A DNA stretch of 64,000 bases from Candidatus Aramenus sulfurataquae (lineage in GTDB: Archaea > Thermoproteota > Thermoprotei_A > Sulfolobales > Sulfolobaceae): contig ASRH01000007.1 of the NCBI GenBank assembly GCA_000565255.1, positions 1-64,000 on the forward strand. Direction: 5' to 3'. The position numbers and the translations under genes are program-made. Under the pieces are notes generated by a model. The model was not told the origin of the DNA, ran no database searches, and worked only from the letters and a program-made list of their open reading frames with translations. This document shows, piece after piece, positions 44,496-54,314 of the stretch (within the stretch, counting starts at the first letter, position 1; each line of letters begins with the position of its first letter).

Positions 44496-44743
44496 GTGAA
44501 AGTTCTCTGTTTATTTCTTAATATAGCGTTAAGTCTCACAATAGACGCCATTATGATCAGGAGGCAGAGGATCAATATCATGGCTATGTTTAAGAAAAAG
44601 CCGTAGAATGACGAGTCGGGAAAAGAGAACAAGTACTCCATGAACTGGTAGAACCACGGGATTGAGATTAGCCTGGAAAGCACTAAGAGGAGGAACATGA
44701 CGGCCTTGCCCGTTGCTCGGTTCAACGTGAGAGCTAAGTCCAC
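44489..44743 (-). CDS. small membrane protein
   Basis: An 84-residue protein starting at GTG with two hydrophobic segments (about 10-33 and 47-72) and a basic C-terminus. Its 3' end overlaps the HTH gene by seven bases. Family not recognised. Confidence 0.5.
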   Translation of the reverse strand: MDLALTLNRATGKAVMFLLLVLSRLISIPWFYQFMEYLFSFPDSSFYGFFLNIAMILILCLLIIMASIVRLNAILRNKQRTFTQ

Positions 44744-44834
44744 AGAAAAATAATGAGGGTAATATATTAATAAATCTCTTCCAATAGATTAGTTGATAAT
44801 AAAGTTTTTAAATAGACTATAAAAATTGATAGAC

Positions 44835-44951
44835 ATGGTAAAGTACTGTCCAAGATAAGGAGCTCAGAACCTAGACGATGCTAGATTTTGTATGAGGTGT
44901 GGGTTCGATTTTCCCATAACTCAACAGCTCACTCAGTCGGCACAGCCTTAG
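44835..44951 (+). pseudogene. zinc-ribbon gene with stop at a cysteine position
   Basis: From ATG 44835 the frame reads MVKYCPR, then TAA, then GAQNLDDARFCMRCGFDFP and a Gln-rich tail to TAG at 44949. It is clearly a zinc ribbon of the kind that opens the ArnA-like protein, with the second cysteine (expected in CPxC) replaced by a stop. A strong TATA region (TTTTTAAATAG near 44803-44813) precedes it. A dead gene, or recoding, or a sequence error. Confidence 0.65.
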
Positions 44952-45012
44952 TTTTGCTGCTAAAAATATTCATAAAATCAACGAAAACGACTTAAGTAAG
45001 TCAGTCAAGTAA

Positions 45013-46149
45013 CTATGCCTTCTGCTTGTTTCCCTTCCACTTTATGTACTCTAGTACCTTAGGGATGTTAATCTTCATAGGGCAAACCTCCTTACAGTTC
45101 CCCGAGTGGGCACAGTACATTGCTGGCTTTGGGTCGTTGTATACTACGTAGCTCCACATAGCTCCCATGGGTCCAGTGAATGGCGGATCACCCCACTTCA
45201 CTCCAAGTGCTCTGTAGACGGGACAGTGGAGGTGGCACCTTCCGCATCTAATGCAAAGCAAAGCCTCCCTGAGCACTGGGTCCTTGGATGCCTTTATTCT
45301 TCCGTTGTCCAGCAAAATGAGGTGGAACTCCTTGGGGCCATGGGCTGGGGATACTCTCTTCATCTCTATGTCAGCGGTCGACGAGGGCCCAGAGGTGAAG
45401 TTAACGTAAGTAGGTGGGTAGAGGCCGGCAAACGCTGACTGTACCAAGACCTCCTTTGTGGCGTCAGCTAGGGTGGGAACTATCTTGTCGACGCCAGTGA
45501 TGGCGATGTGCATTGCAGGGGATATTGAGGAAAACCTTATGTTTCCCTCGTTCTCTATCAACGCTATAGTCCCAGTGTCTGAGGCAACGGCGTTTGCTCC
45601 AGTTATCCCTACGTCTGCATTAACGAACTTCTCCCTGAGGAACTGTCTTACCCTGGCCACGAGCTCCTCGTGCGTCGACCCCTCGTGCACCCCACCTATT
45701 TTCTCCTTGAGTAGCTTCTCCACCTCCTCCTTGGTCAAGTGAATGGCTGGGGCTATGATATGGGAAGGAGGCTGGTTAGCTAGCTGTATCAAGAACTCAC
45801 CTAAGTCTGTTTCCCACACTTCGTTTCCCTGCCTTATGAGGAACTCCCTGATGCCGGCCTCGTAAGCTACCATGGATTTGCCCATGACTACCGTCTTCCC
45901 TTTCCCCACGATCTTCCCCACGATTTCCCTTGCCTCCTCAGGGGTAGAGGCTAGGTAGCCGTGACCGCCAGCCCTCTTCACGGAGTCCAGGGTCTTGTCT
46001 ACGTAGTAGTCAAGGTTCTCCAGCACCTTGAGTTTTGCCTCTCTCAGCTCCTTTGCCAGATCCAGGATATAGGGGTGCTCCTTCAGTATCTTATATACCC
46101 TAGGTACGTTGTTGTTAATTGCTCTCTCCACAGCGATCTCCCAGCTCAT
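45013..46149 (-). CDS. LutB-like LUD-domain iron-sulfur protein
   Basis: A 378-residue protein: an N-terminal LUD domain (about 40-260, with [15 protein letters not shown]) followed by a ferredoxin-like part with [12 protein letters not shown] and [12 protein letters not shown] cysteine motifs. Resembles LutB of the lactate-utilisation LutABC system and related electron-transfer proteins. Its start overlaps the upstream CCG-protein stop by four bases, so LutA- and LutB-like subunits are co-translated. LutC is missing. Confidence 0.85.
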   Translation of the reverse strand: MSWEIAVERAINNNVPRVYKILKEHPYILDLAKELREAKLKVLENLDYYVDKTLDSVKRAGGHGYLASTPEEAREIVGKIVGKGKTVVMGKSMVAYEAGIREFLIRQGNEVWETDLGEFLIQLANQPPSHIIAPAIHLTKEEVEKLLKEKIGGVHEGSTHEELVARVRQFLREKFVNADVGITGANAVASDTGTIALIENEGNIRFSSISPAMHIAITGVDKIVPTLADATKEVLVQSAFAGLYPPTYVNFTSGPSSTADIEMKRVSPAHGPKEFHLILLDNGRIKASKDPVLREALLCIRCGRCHLHCPVYRALGVKWGDPPFTGPMGAMWSYVVYNDPKPAMYCAHSGNCKEVCPMKINIPKVLEYIKWKGNKQKA

Positions 46150-47012
46150 AGAATCACCTCAGCCACGTCCTTTACTTCGCCCTCGAAGTGGGGCGATAGA
46201 GTGACGTAGCAGATGGGGCACTGAACGAGGAGATTCTTGGACAGCTTGGACAGGGACTTGGCCCTCGCCTTGGCGACCTCTTCGCTTGCCTTGAAGTCCA
46301 CAGGAGCTAACGGCCCACCGCAACAGAACGACGTGTCCTTTCCCGTCACCATCTCGTCCTCTACGAGCTTTACCTTTATCTTCTCCCTGAACTTGTCCCT
46401 AAGGTTGAGGAACCTTGAGTATAGGCAGGAGTCGTGTATGGTGTAAACGTTGCCGTCACCCTCCTTCGCCTCCACGAGCTCAATGTAGTTAACCACCTCC
46501 ACGTCGAATGAGAAGAACTCAGAGTATCTAGTCAAAGCGTGGTGAGTATGTGGGTCAACGGTGATTATCCTCTTCACTCCCCTTTCCTTGAACCTTTCGT
46601 AGACCTTCTTAGCGTACTCCTGGAACTCGTCTAGGAAACCAAGCTCAAGGAGTAAAGCGCCGCTGTAGGGCTCGTCATCGTATAGGTAGGCAAGTTTTAT
46701 TCCCTTTGCGGTCAACGCGTTGGAGATCTTCCTCAGTACGTTGTAAGCCCTGTTGAGCTGTGCCTCAGATGGCTTTAGCTTGGAGGCAAGGGGGGTCAAA
46801 GACTTAAGGGCAGAGAGGTAGGGGAGGAACCTATTGAAAATGGGAAAAAGCGGGGCCAGTTGGTACATACATGAGGTGTAGATTATGGTTTCCCCAGACC
46901 TAGGTAGGTCCCTCGTCCACCCAGTACATATTCCCTTGTCCACGGGGAAAGGCATCATGTTCCTTTCCAGGTTTTCCACCAATACGTCCCTAAGCGTTTT
47001 TAAGTCGTTCAT
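46146..47012 (-). CDS. CCG-domain Fe-S protein, LutA/GlcF/HdrB-like
   Basis: A 288-residue protein with one clear CCG unit (DSCLYSR, then CCGGP, then CPICY) in the C-terminal half, and a first unit reduced to an isolated cysteine in [13 protein letters not shown] domains bind unusual Fe-S clusters and transfer electrons in lactate, glycolate and heterodisulfide enzymes. Co-transcribed ahead of the LutB-like gene. Whether lactate, glycolate or another hydroxyacid is the electron donor is not known. Confidence 0.82.
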   Translation of the reverse strand: MNDLKTLRDVLVENLERNMMPFPVDKGICTGWTRDLPRSGETIIYTSCMYQLAPLFPIFNRFLPYLSALKSLTPLASKLKPSEAQLNRAYNVLRKISNALTAKGIKLAYLYDDEPYSGALLLELGFLDEFQEYAKKVYERFKERGVKRIITVDPHTHHALTRYSEFFSFDVEVVNYIELVEAKEGDGNVYTIHDSCLYSRFLNLRDKFREKIKVKLVEDEMVTGKDTSFCCGGPLAPVDFKASEEVAKARAKSLSKLSKNLLVQCPICYVTLSPHFEGEVKDVAEVIL

Positions 47013-47061
47013 TGAGGATTAGTGGCGAAATGGATTAATTTGCGTTTTCCCTTCTACACGT

Positions 47062-48027
47062 GTGATCCTCGCAGTAGACGGAGGGGCAACCAAGACCGTA
47101 GCCTTAGTGTTCAAGGACGAGGTACTTGGGGTTGGAGTGTCGTCCTCTGGAAACTTCGTGGAAGTAGGGGAAGAGAAGGCGAAGGAGAACCTGCTTGAGG
47201 CCGTAAACGAGGCGTTAATGAACGCCTCCGCCTCCATTGATGAGGTCAAGGAGGCTACCTTCTCCCTGGCTGGGGTAGGCGACTCGAGGAAGTTCACTGA
47301 GGTTGGAGAAAGGATAGTCAAAAGCATCTTTAGGAACGCAAAGGTGCAGAACGACGGCTATGGAGCTTTGAGGGCAACCGCAATGTTCAAGGAGGGGGCG
47401 GTGTTTGCCCCTGGTACCGGTAGCGTGGCATTCCTCCAAAAGGGCGGTAAGGTGGCGAGGATCGGGGGGTGGGGCTGGTTCTTCGGCGACGAGGGCTCCG
47501 CCTCGTGGATAGCCAAGAGGGCCATAACCTACGCCACCAGGAGCGTCGACGGGGTAGAGGTGGAGAGCGTCCTTCCAAGGGAGGTGGAGAAGTTCTTCGG
47601 CGACGAGTTCAGGGAAGTCGTTACTAGGCTCAGCAAGGAGCAGAACAAGAGGGAGATAGCTAGTTTCGCTGTGAGGGTAGATCAACTTTCCGCCACTGAC
47701 GCCCTCGCATTCAAGGTAATGAAAGAGGCGAGCGAGTACATAGATGCTATGGTGGAGAGGCTTAAGAGAGAGGTGGACAACGTTTACTTGTTGGGAGGGG
47801 TCATGAGGTCGAACACGGTGAGGAGGTTGCTGAGGAACAAGGTGAGGCACTTCATGGGGTACCACGCTGTTGTGGGCGGAGTAGTTGAGTTGTTGAAGGT
47901 AAACGACGAGGAGACAAGGGATAACCTGGTGAGGCAGGTAAACAGGGCTTTGGCAAGGCTACCTCCAGAGAGGCTGAGGAAGTACCTTTTTATAGAGAGC
48001 GTGGACGAATTATATCATGGACTATAG
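47062..48027 (+). CDS. BadF-type sugar kinase
   Basis: A 321-residue ASKHA-fold kinase starting at GTG. Phosphate 1 motif [16 protein letters not shown] with the catalytic Asp region, PGTGSVAFL and [20 protein letters not shown] match the BadF/N-acetylglucosamine-kinase/archaeal hexokinase family (for example the S. tokodaii ATP-dependent hexokinase). It may phosphorylate hexoses or amino sugars. It overlaps the next acyl-CoA synthetase gene by 11 bases. Confidence 0.85.
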   Translation: MILAVDGGATKTVALVFKDEVLGVGVSSSGNFVEVGEEKAKENLLEAVNEALMNASASIDEVKEATFSLAGVGDSRKFTEVGERIVKSIFRNAKVQNDGYGALRATAMFKEGAVFAPGTGSVAFLQKGGKVARIGGWGWFFGDEGSASWIAKRAITYATRSVDGVEVESVLPREVEKFFGDEFREVVTRLSKEQNKREIASFAVRVDQLSATDALAFKVMKEASEYIDAMVERLKREVDNVYLLGGVMRSNTVRRLLRNKVRHFMGYHAVVGGVVELLKVNDEETRDNLVRQVNRALARLPPERLRKYLFIESVDELYHGL

Positions 48028-49678
48028 CACAGTTTACCAATTGGCTTTAGAGAGGCCAGAGAACTACTGGGGACCCTTTGCCTCCTCCCTCAAGTGGTTT
48101 AGGGGGTGGGAAAAAGCCCTAGATGGCAGGTCGTGGTTTGTCAACGGGAAAACTAACATAGCGTGGAACTCCCTCTCCCATGGAGGAAAGGCTCTCATCT
48201 GGTACGGTGAGAGGGGCTACAGGGAAGTCAGTTACGACGAGCTTGACAGGATGTCTAGGCAGATAGCCTCGAGATTGCCGGGGAGGGGAAAGAGGGTCGC
48301 AATCTACATGCCAAATACGCCAGAGGCCATAGCCACTGGCCTAGCGTGTGCTAGGAAGGGGGTGATTTACTCTCTCATCTTCGCTGGGCTTGGAGAGGAG
48401 GCGGTCAAGGTTAGGCTAGACGACTTCAAGCCAGATCTCCTAGTCAAAGCGGACAAGACCTATAGGCGCGGTAAGGAGATACCCCTATATTTTAAGGGGG
48501 ACGTAGTGCTGGAGAGGGAGAAAGCGCTTGACTTCCCTGAGGAGTTCAAGGGCTTCGAGGAGGTGGAGAGCAACGAGCCCCTCAAGGTTATGTACACCTC
48601 AGGGACTACGGGAAGGCCAAAGGGTATAATCCTTCCCCATGGGGCGTGGATGGTAGGAGACTACGTGGTGTTCAACTTAATGTTCTCCCTAAAGCCTGGT
48701 GACGTGGTGTTTACTACTGCAGACATAGGCTGGATAACCTTCTCGAGGATTATGTACGCTACCCTGTTGCACGGTGCCACCCTCGTCTTCATGGAGGGAG
48801 CCCCGGACTACCCCAAAGACAGGGTGGCAAAGATAATCGACGAGGTTAGGCCAAAGGTCTTCTTTACTTCCCCCACGCTTTTGAGGCTGCTGAGGAAGCT
48901 CAACGTTAAGCCCCCAAGGGTTGAGTTCGCGGCCACTGCAGGAGAGATCATGGACGAGGCAAGCTGGGACTTCGTTAAGACTTTCTCCGACCTTTACACT
49001 GACGTGTACGGCCAGACGGAGATGGGCTACGTCGTGGGAACTCCCTTTAGTCTAGGCGTGGAGCCCAAGAAGCCCTTTGCGGGAGTACCTTTCCCTGGGG
49101 CAGTGTTGGACACTGTGGACGAAGAGGGAAAGCACGTGGACGGGGTGGGAGAACTGGTGCTCAAAACCCCTTTCCCTACGCAGTTTATCGGCGTCTTGAA
49201 CAACGAAGAGAAGTACAAGGAGTACATGAGGTTCGGCTTCCACCACTCTGGGGACCTAGCGGTGATTGAAGGGGGCTACGTCAGGATAGTGGGGAGGACT
49301 GACGACATGATCAAGGTGGCCGGGCATAGGCTGACAAGCGGGGAGGTAGAGGCAGTAATTCAAAGCATACCCGGAGTTGTGGAAGTGGCAGCAGTTGGCG
49401 TGCCAGACGAGGTAAAGGGGGAGGTGATTGATATCTTCGTTGTAGGCGAGGTGAACGAGGAAGAGGTGAGAAAGAAGGTGAGGGATTCCCTCGGCCCAAT
49501 ATACGTTGTGGACAAGGTCTTCAAAGTCAACAGGCTACCCAGATCTAGGAGCGGGAAGGTGATGAGGAGGGCTTTGAGGGACGCTTTGTTGGGCAAGAAG
49601 TTCGACGAGACGCTCCTAGAGGACCCGGAGGTAACGAGGGAAATTATTGAGGCTATAGAGTCTAAAAAATCTATATAG
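48017..49678 (+). CDS. acyl-CoA synthetase (AMP-forming), short form
   Basis: A 553-residue adenylate-forming enzyme: P-loop [34 protein letters not shown], hinge [13 protein letters not shown], and [12 protein letters not shown] with the catalytic lysine. It is about 100 residues shorter than the 3HP-CoA synthetase and lacks the same N-terminal extension. The acid is unknown; it differs from the characterised Metallosphaera 4-hydroxybutyrate ligases by inspection. Overlap with the sugar-kinase gene implies co-translation. Confidence 0.87.
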   Translation: MDYSTVYQLALERPENYWGPFASSLKWFRGWEKALDGRSWFVNGKTNIAWNSLSHGGKALIWYGERGYREVSYDELDRMSRQIASRLPGRGKRVAIYMPNTPEAIATGLACARKGVIYSLIFAGLGEEAVKVRLDDFKPDLLVKADKTYRRGKEIPLYFKGDVVLEREKALDFPEEFKGFEEVESNEPLKVMYTSGTTGRPKGIILPHGAWMVGDYVVFNLMFSLKPGDVVFTTADIGWITFSRIMYATLLHGATLVFMEGAPDYPKDRVAKIIDEVRPKVFFTSPTLLRLLRKLNVKPPRVEFAATAGEIMDEASWDFVKTFSDLYTDVYGQTEMGYVVGTPFSLGVEPKKPFAGVPFPGAVLDTVDEEGKHVDGVGELVLKTPFPTQFIGVLNNEEKYKEYMRFGFHHSGDLAVIEGGYVRIVGRTDDMIKVAGHRLTSGEVEAVIQSIPGVVEVAAVGVPDEVKGEVIDIFVVGEVNEEEVRKKVRDSLGPIYVVDKVFKVNRLPRSRSGKVMRRALRDALLGKKFDETLLEDPEVTREIIEAIESKKSI

Positions 49679-49734
49679 ACGCCTAGAAAGAGAAAATTAA
49701 AGTGAATTTATAAAGTCAAATCCAACAATTTATT

Positions 49735-51291
49735 ATGCGCAGGAGCTCGTCTCTAGTCCTCTTGGCTTTTGTCCTCTTCCTGCTCATCCCCGTTAGTGCC
49801 CACTCTCAGTCCACAGCAACCCCCATAAAGCACGTGATCATCATAATAGAGGAAAACCACTCCTTCGACAACCTCTTTGGCACTTATCCTTTTGGCTATC
49901 CTCCCATTATCAACAACGTCACCCTCTCAGTCATGGAACCATATGGCCTATACCAGAACTACACTCAGCTACTAGAGTCAAGCAATGGAGAGCTGGACTA
50001 CATCTCAGTACCCAACGTTCCTTGGCTTCCCTTCTTGGGCTACTCCCACCCCTACTACGCAGACGCCTACTCCACCGTAGACCCTTATGAGGGTTGGAGC
50101 GCCTACCACGGGGACTACTGGTTCGACACTTACGACGGCTTTGTCTATTATTCCGGCCCCCAGTCCATGGCCTACTTCTCCTATCAACAGCTCTCCCCCC
50201 TCTGGGACTACGCTGAGGAGTACGTATTGGCAGACGACTACTTCGCCCCAGTAATGGGACTAACGGAGCCCAACAGAATTGCCTATTTGACCGGCTTCCC
50301 TCCTAACTTCTACACAGACGACGCCTCTAACGTGATACCCGTAAACTACAGCATTTTTTACCAGCTCAGCGAGTACAACGTATCCTGGGGTTACTTCGTC
50401 TATGACTATAGCGGAGGGATACCTTGGCCACTTAACGCTTTCGTGGGCATAAGCCAGTACTCCTCCCACTTCCACGACATCTCTGCCTTTTACCGGGACT
50501 TGAAGGATGGCCTACTTCCCTCGGTGTCGTGGGTGATGTTCATAGGCTGTAACGACGACAAGTACGACATACACCCGCCATACAATGTGACAGCGGGAGA
50601 AGTTGAGCTGGTCAAGGTAATAGACGCAGTTATGGAGAGCAAGTACTGGAACTCCTCTGTGATCTTCGTGACGTTTGACGAGGGAGGGGGCTACTTTGAC
50701 CAAGTAGTTCCTCCTGCAGTGAACCACTACGGGTTAGGGCAGAGGATATCCCTGTTGATTATTTCTCCCTACGCCAAGGAGGCCTACGTTAACAACTACA
50801 CAATGTCCGGGTACACTCTTCTAGAGTTCATAGACTACAACTTCCGCCTCCCTTACATCTCAAGCTACGCAGAGCAGGGAGTACAGGGACTACTGCAGAG
50901 CTTTAACTTCTCCTTTGCTAGGCCTCCAGTCATTCTGACGCCGTCTAACTGGACCTACCCAATCCCCCTACAGTACCCAGTGCACTATGGGTTCATAGCT
51001 ACCGTGCCCAACTACAATGGCTATGCCTCTGTTAATCAAGTGCCGGAGTTGACGCTACTCCTTCCCTTTGAGGCTTTGGGCTTCGCACTTCTCTTTGCGT
51101 CATTTAGGCTCAAGTTTCTCCTCAAGTACTCCTTGCTACTCCTCTTAGCTACGTCCATTGTTTCTGGCGTGGTTTACGCAGTAGACAACATCTACCAGTT
51201 CGTCACGGAGTACTACCTAGCTTCGTCATTTATAGGGCTACTAGCAGGAGGAGCCCTCTTCGCGAGGTCGAGAAGGTGGTCTGGGAAGTAG
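49735..51291 (+). CDS. secreted or membrane-anchored phosphoesterase
   Basis: A 518-residue protein with a signal peptide (residues 1-26), a phosphoesterase domain of the phospholipase C/acid phosphatase type (VIIIIEENHSFDNLFGTYPFG, EENHSFDN at 39-46, and FVTFDEGGGYFDQVVPP), and three C-terminal hydrophobic helices (about 440-513) that anchor it to the membrane with the catalytic domain outside. Very rich in Tyr, Asn-x-Ser/Thr sequons and Pro, as in acid-stable exoproteins. It probably releases phosphate from organic phosphates. Confidence 0.88.
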   Translation: MRRSSSLVLLAFVLFLLIPVSAHSQSTATPIKHVIIIIEENHSFDNLFGTYPFGYPPIINNVTLSVMEPYGLYQNYTQLLESSNGELDYISVPNVPWLPFLGYSHPYYADAYSTVDPYEGWSAYHGDYWFDTYDGFVYYSGPQSMAYFSYQQLSPLWDYAEEYVLADDYFAPVMGLTEPNRIAYLTGFPPNFYTDDASNVIPVNYSIFYQLSEYNVSWGYFVYDYSGGIPWPLNAFVGISQYSSHFHDISAFYRDLKDGLLPSVSWVMFIGCNDDKYDIHPPYNVTAGEVELVKVIDAVMESKYWNSSVIFVTFDEGGGYFDQVVPPAVNHYGLGQRISLLIISPYAKEAYVNNYTMSGYTLLEFIDYNFRLPYISSYAEQGVQGLLQSFNFSFARPPVILTPSNWTYPIPLQYPVHYGFIATVPNYNGYASVNQVPELTLLLPFEALGFALLFASFRLKFLLKYSLLLLLATSIVSGVVYAVDNIYQFVTEYYLASSFIGLLAGGALFARSRRWSGK

Positions 51292-51344
51292 CGGAAACTG
51301 CTTTCTTAACCTCTTTTTTACCTTGTTCCTTTGAGGGCCTTGAG

Positions 51345-51467
51345 ATGTCCATGTTCTCATACCTAGCGAGGCAAAGCGACAGGAAGGCTGAGAACTTAGG
51401 GACGTGGCTGGGCGTAGTTGGCGTCCTCTTAACGAGCACTTTGGTTTACTACTTCCTACTATCCTGA
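51345..51467 (+). CDS. small membrane protein (uncertain)
   Basis: A 40-residue ORF from ATG 51345 with a single hydrophobic segment at the C-terminus. It follows the phosphoesterase after 53 bases. A TTGAG sequence directly upstream of the start could act as a ribosome binding site. Coding is plausible, not certain. Confidence 0.4.
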   Translation: MSMFSYLARQSDRKAENLGTWLGVVGVLLTSTLVYYFLLS

Positions 51468-51490
51468 TCACTGACGTTGCGGAGCACGTC

Positions 51491-51814
51491 ATGAAGCTGT
51501 TGCTAGGCTTTACCTTCCTGGCCTTTGCCACAGCCTTCGTCTTTCGCGATTACCCCAAGCCGTCCAGTGCCTTAATAGTTGGACTAGTGGGAGTCCTAGC
51601 GGAGGGAGTTGAGGTGAACCTCTTTGAAGTCTCCTCGTACCTCATGACCGGGGAACTGTTGCCAGCCTTCTTAGGGGGATCATTGGGCTTCTTTTGGGTC
51701 CTCCTTCTGTCGTACTTTGTGGCAATGAGGGTCAAGGAGAAAGTAATGAAAGCGATAGCGGTCTCCGTGCTTTACCTCGTGGGTTTCGTGGTGTTGACTA
51801 GCGGTCTAATCTAG
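51491..51814 (+). CDS. membrane protein, four helices
   Basis: About 107 residues from ATG 51491, which has a GGAG sequence six bases upstream. It is strongly hydrophobic, with segments near 1-17, 26-46, 58-79 and 86-106, and has a conserved-looking Glu pair (AEGVEVNLFE) between helices 2 and 3. An earlier in-frame start at 51404 overlaps the preceding small ORF and lacks a ribosome site. Family unknown. Confidence 0.6.
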   Translation: MKLLLGFTFLAFATAFVFRDYPKPSSALIVGLVGVLAEGVEVNLFEVSSYLMTGELLPAFLGGSLGFFWVLLLSYFVAMRVKEKVMKAIAVSVLYLVGFVVLTSGLI

Positions 51815-51844
51815 ATTTTTTAGCTTTTCCATCAAAGTTTACCT

Positions 51845-52414
51845 ATGAAAGTCGTCATTTTTACCTCAAGTAGGGAGGCAGCAATGGAGGAGCCAGTCTC
51901 CTGCGATAGAGATACAGTAAAGGTGGACGCAAGCAAGTGCACAGGGAGTAGCATAACCATTGCCCCCCACTTGGCTAGGTACTTAAAGGACCTTGGGTTT
52001 CACGTTGTGGTAGTAGACCCCTTTGGCGAGTCCTATGAGGCAGACCAAGTAATAAAGGGAACCACTTTCCAAGTCCCTGACGAGGTGGTAAAGGACAGCT
52101 ACGTGGTAGTTGCCACGAGGCACGTCTACGATACTTGGGCAATAATGAAGTCCATCTATGGAGGGGCCAGGGAGATCGCAGTAGTGATGAGCTTGAGGAG
52201 GGCTAAGGAGATAATGAAGAGGCTTATGCAGGCGGGCATAGAGAAAGAGAAGCTTAGGAAGCTCAGGATACCCGCGGGACTCGACCTGGGAGGAAAGAGC
52301 GAGAAAGAGGTCGCCTTAAGTATAGTAGCTGAGATACTGGCAGTAGAAAGGGGAGGTAGTGGTAGACCGCTAAGGGAAGTTAAGGGCTTCGAGAGGATGC
52401 TCGATGAACTTTAA
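51845..52414 (+). CDS. XdhC-type molybdoenzyme accessory protein
   Basis: A 189-residue protein matching the C-terminal Rossmann domain of XdhC/CoxI: HLARYLKDLGFHVVVVDP, VVVATRHVYDTWAIM, a helix MSLRRAKEIMKRLM and IPAGLDLGGKSEKEVALSIVAEIL. XdhC sulfurates or inserts molybdenum cofactor for xanthine-dehydrogenase-family enzymes, such as Sulfolobales aldehyde or CO-like dehydrogenases; none are in view. Overlaps the next gene by 11 bases. Confidence 0.85.
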   Translation: MKVVIFTSSREAAMEEPVSCDRDTVKVDASKCTGSSITIAPHLARYLKDLGFHVVVVDPFGESYEADQVIKGTTFQVPDEVVKDSYVVVATRHVYDTWAIMKSIYGGAREIAVVMSLRRAKEIMKRLMQAGIEKEKLRKLRIPAGLDLGGKSEKEVALSIVAEILAVERGGSGRPLREVKGFERMLDEL

Positions 52415-52844
52415 GCCAATTGGTTACGTAAGGCGGGGCAAGGGCGCGTCTAGGAAGGAAATCGTTGACCTAGTCATCCTAGAGGAGTACGCAGAAGGGC
52501 TAAAGGGCATTGAGGAGTTCTCCCACCTCTTCGTGCTCTACTTCATGCACTTGGCCAAGGAGGACAAGCTCGTTAGAGAGCTGGACGGTGTAAAGGTTGG
52601 AGTATTTGCCACCAGAAGCCCTAACAGGCCAAACCCGATAGGCCTCTCCGTCGTGGAGTTGTTGTCCGTGGAGGGCAACGCGCTTAAGGTAAGGGGGATA
52701 AACGCCTTTGACGGTACCCCAATCTTGGACGTAAAGCCCTACGACGAGTGGGACTCCGTGCAGAACCCAAGGGTTCCCGAGTGGTACAAGAGGACGCACT
52801 TAAAAGAACAGGGGCTTTGCGGTCAGCCTCACGAAGGGGGTTAG
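52404..52844 (+). CDS. TrmO/TsaA family methyltransferase
   Basis: A 146-residue UPF0066 beta-barrel protein. The PIGYVR opening, FSHLFVLYFMH and ATRSPNRPNPIGLSVVEL segments are diagnostic. In bacteria TrmO methylates t6A37 of tRNA with SAM. It overlaps the XdhC gene, and archaeal UPF0066 proteins often sit near molybdopterin genes, so another substrate is possible. The last 45 bases overlap the convergent TldE-like gene. Confidence 0.85.
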   Translation: MNFKPIGYVRRGKGASRKEIVDLVILEEYAEGLKGIEEFSHLFVLYFMHLAKEDKLVRELDGVKVGVFATRSPNRPNPIGLSVVELLSVEGNALKVRGINAFDGTPILDVKPYDEWDSVQNPRVPEWYKRTHLKEQGLCGQPHEGG

Positions 52845-53870
52845 CCCCCCGTGTTCCTCGTCCACCATGACGTTCTTGACGTCGCTTGTCACGGCGTCAA
52901 TTGAGGCTAGGTCCATGAAGCGTATTGCTACCTCCCTAAGGAACACCTTCCCCGAGCCCACTAGCACTGCAGTCCTAGGGAAGAGCCTCACGCTGTTCTT
53001 CACCACCTCTACGTAGTTTGTCCCCAGCACCAGTATACCGTCCTTGGTCTCCTCCAACAGCTCGTTAACCTTCCAGTCACCCCTCTTTAGCTCCACGGTA
53101 AAGTAGTCGGGCTTTGGAAGGGCTCCCCTACCGTTTCCCGGGGTTCCGGTGGCGAGCGATCCTATGTAGTTCACCACGTAGCCGTCCCCTATTAGTTCCT
53201 TGGCCTCAGTCCTAGTCCCCTCGTCGTCAAAAGCTGAGAAACCAACTGAGAAGGGGTTCTTCGGGTTATCGTACACTGTGACCTCCCCGAACAGCTTCTC
53301 TCCCTTGTTAAAGAAACGGGAGTCCTCCCTCATGAGCTGTAGGATAACGTGGAAAAGCTTTGCAGTGGCCTCGGGATCGAGGATGACATTTGCCGACTCC
53401 ATAAAGCGAGGTCTGCCTTGTGGTAATGACGGCACCAGCTTTAAGAACTCTATGACAGACTTGACGTCCTTTGGCGATCCTGTAAAACCAAAGCTCTCTT
53501 CCCCTACCTTTACGTAGTTAACGACCTTTACCTCCTCACACACGTTCCCCCTGTAGGTTATCCTCCTAGTTACCTTCTTTGACTTTACCTTGACTCCCTC
53601 CTGCAAGAAAGTAGATAGCACTTCCTCAGCTCTCTCCCAGTCCTTTACCTCTTCCCTGACGTAACTAGCGCAATTAAAGGGCACTTCCTCTCCTTCGCTG
53701 TCCCCCACTTGCCACCTCCCTTTGAATAGGTACCGGCTCAAAGAGAGCGAGGAAGTTCTTTTGTACACACCTTGGGACAGGGTGGAGCTCTCTCCCTCAA
53801 TTACTTCCTCTAAAAGCTCAAACTTCACACCTAAAGTGTGTGGAAAAAAGGAAAAATCTCTTTCCGTCAC
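52800..53870 (-). CDS. TldE/PmbA-like protein
   Basis: A 356-residue member of the TldD/TldE family, with GRPRFMESANVILDPEATAKLFH and TGTPGNGRGALPKPDYF, matching the two characteristic halves. No HExxxH zinc motif is present, so it corresponds to the non-catalytic TldE/PmbA partner; TldD is not in the window. The heterodimer is a protease of unstructured peptides in bacteria. It overlaps TrmO by 45 bases on the opposite strand and is followed upstream by a membrane gene. Confidence 0.78.
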   Translation of the reverse strand: MTERDFSFFPHTLGVKFELLEEVIEGESSTLSQGVYKRTSSLSLSRYLFKGRWQVGDSEGEEVPFNCASYVREEVKDWERAEEVLSTFLQEGVKVKSKKVTRRITYRGNVCEEVKVVNYVKVGEESFGFTGSPKDVKSVIEFLKLVPSLPQGRPRFMESANVILDPEATAKLFHVILQLMREDSRFFNKGEKLFGEVTVYDNPKNPFSVGFSAFDDEGTRTEAKELIGDGYVVNYIGSLATGTPGNGRGALPKPDYFTVELKRGDWKVNELLEETKDGILVLGTNYVEVVKNSVRLFPRTAVLVGSGKVFLREVAIRFMDLASIDAVTSDVKNVMVDEEHGGLTPFVRLTAKPLFF

Positions 53871-54253
53871 TTCCTGTCCAGTCTCCAGAGCAACAGTGAT
53901 ACTACTATCAAGATGACGTCAAGCACTAGGGATATCTCCACGTATGGGTTAACTGGTAGCTTCTTCCCCACGAAGAGGGCAGGCGCAGTCCTAGTCTCCA
54001 CGAGCAGTAGAGTATCTATAACGTAGAAGACCGTTGCTGGAAGGTAGAGTGCCCTAATCCCTTGGATGAAGGCAATTGCGGCAACTATTGCTAGGGCAGC
54101 TGTAAAGCCGAAGAACACTCTGTATATTAGCGTCGCCGTTGGGTTAGGCAACACCGCAGAAGTCAAGTCCATGTGAACTCCTGCCCATAGCGCCGACAGC
54201 AGCATTCCCGTCCATCTTAGCGCCAATTTTTCCATTCCTATCTTTTCTGCCAT
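53867..54253 (-). CDS. four-helix membrane protein
   Basis: A 128-residue protein with four hydrophobic segments: near 12-28, 42-66, 71-90 and 106-124. It is the intact paralogue of the frameshifted gene at 25929-26317; both have a Trp-Ala-x-Val-His segment and the PALFVG-like motif before the last helix. Overlaps the TldE-like gene by four bases on the same strand. Function unknown. Confidence 0.7.
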   Translation of the reverse strand: MAEKIGMEKLALRWTGMLLSALWAGVHMDLTSAVLPNPTATLIYRVFFGFTAALAIVAAIAFIQGIRALYLPATVFYVIDTLLLVETRTAPALFVGKKLPVNPYVEISLVLDVILIVVSLLLWRLDRK

Positions 54254-54314
54254 TGAAGTAAAAATAGTTAAAATATAAAAATATCTTTTCCCAAATCATA
54301 TGTCAATTTAAAAA

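Noticed and set aside
47215-47865. 216-residue minus-strand ORF opposite the BadF kinase
   Set aside because: His/Pro/Leu-rich shadow of the real kinase gene, without a promoter.
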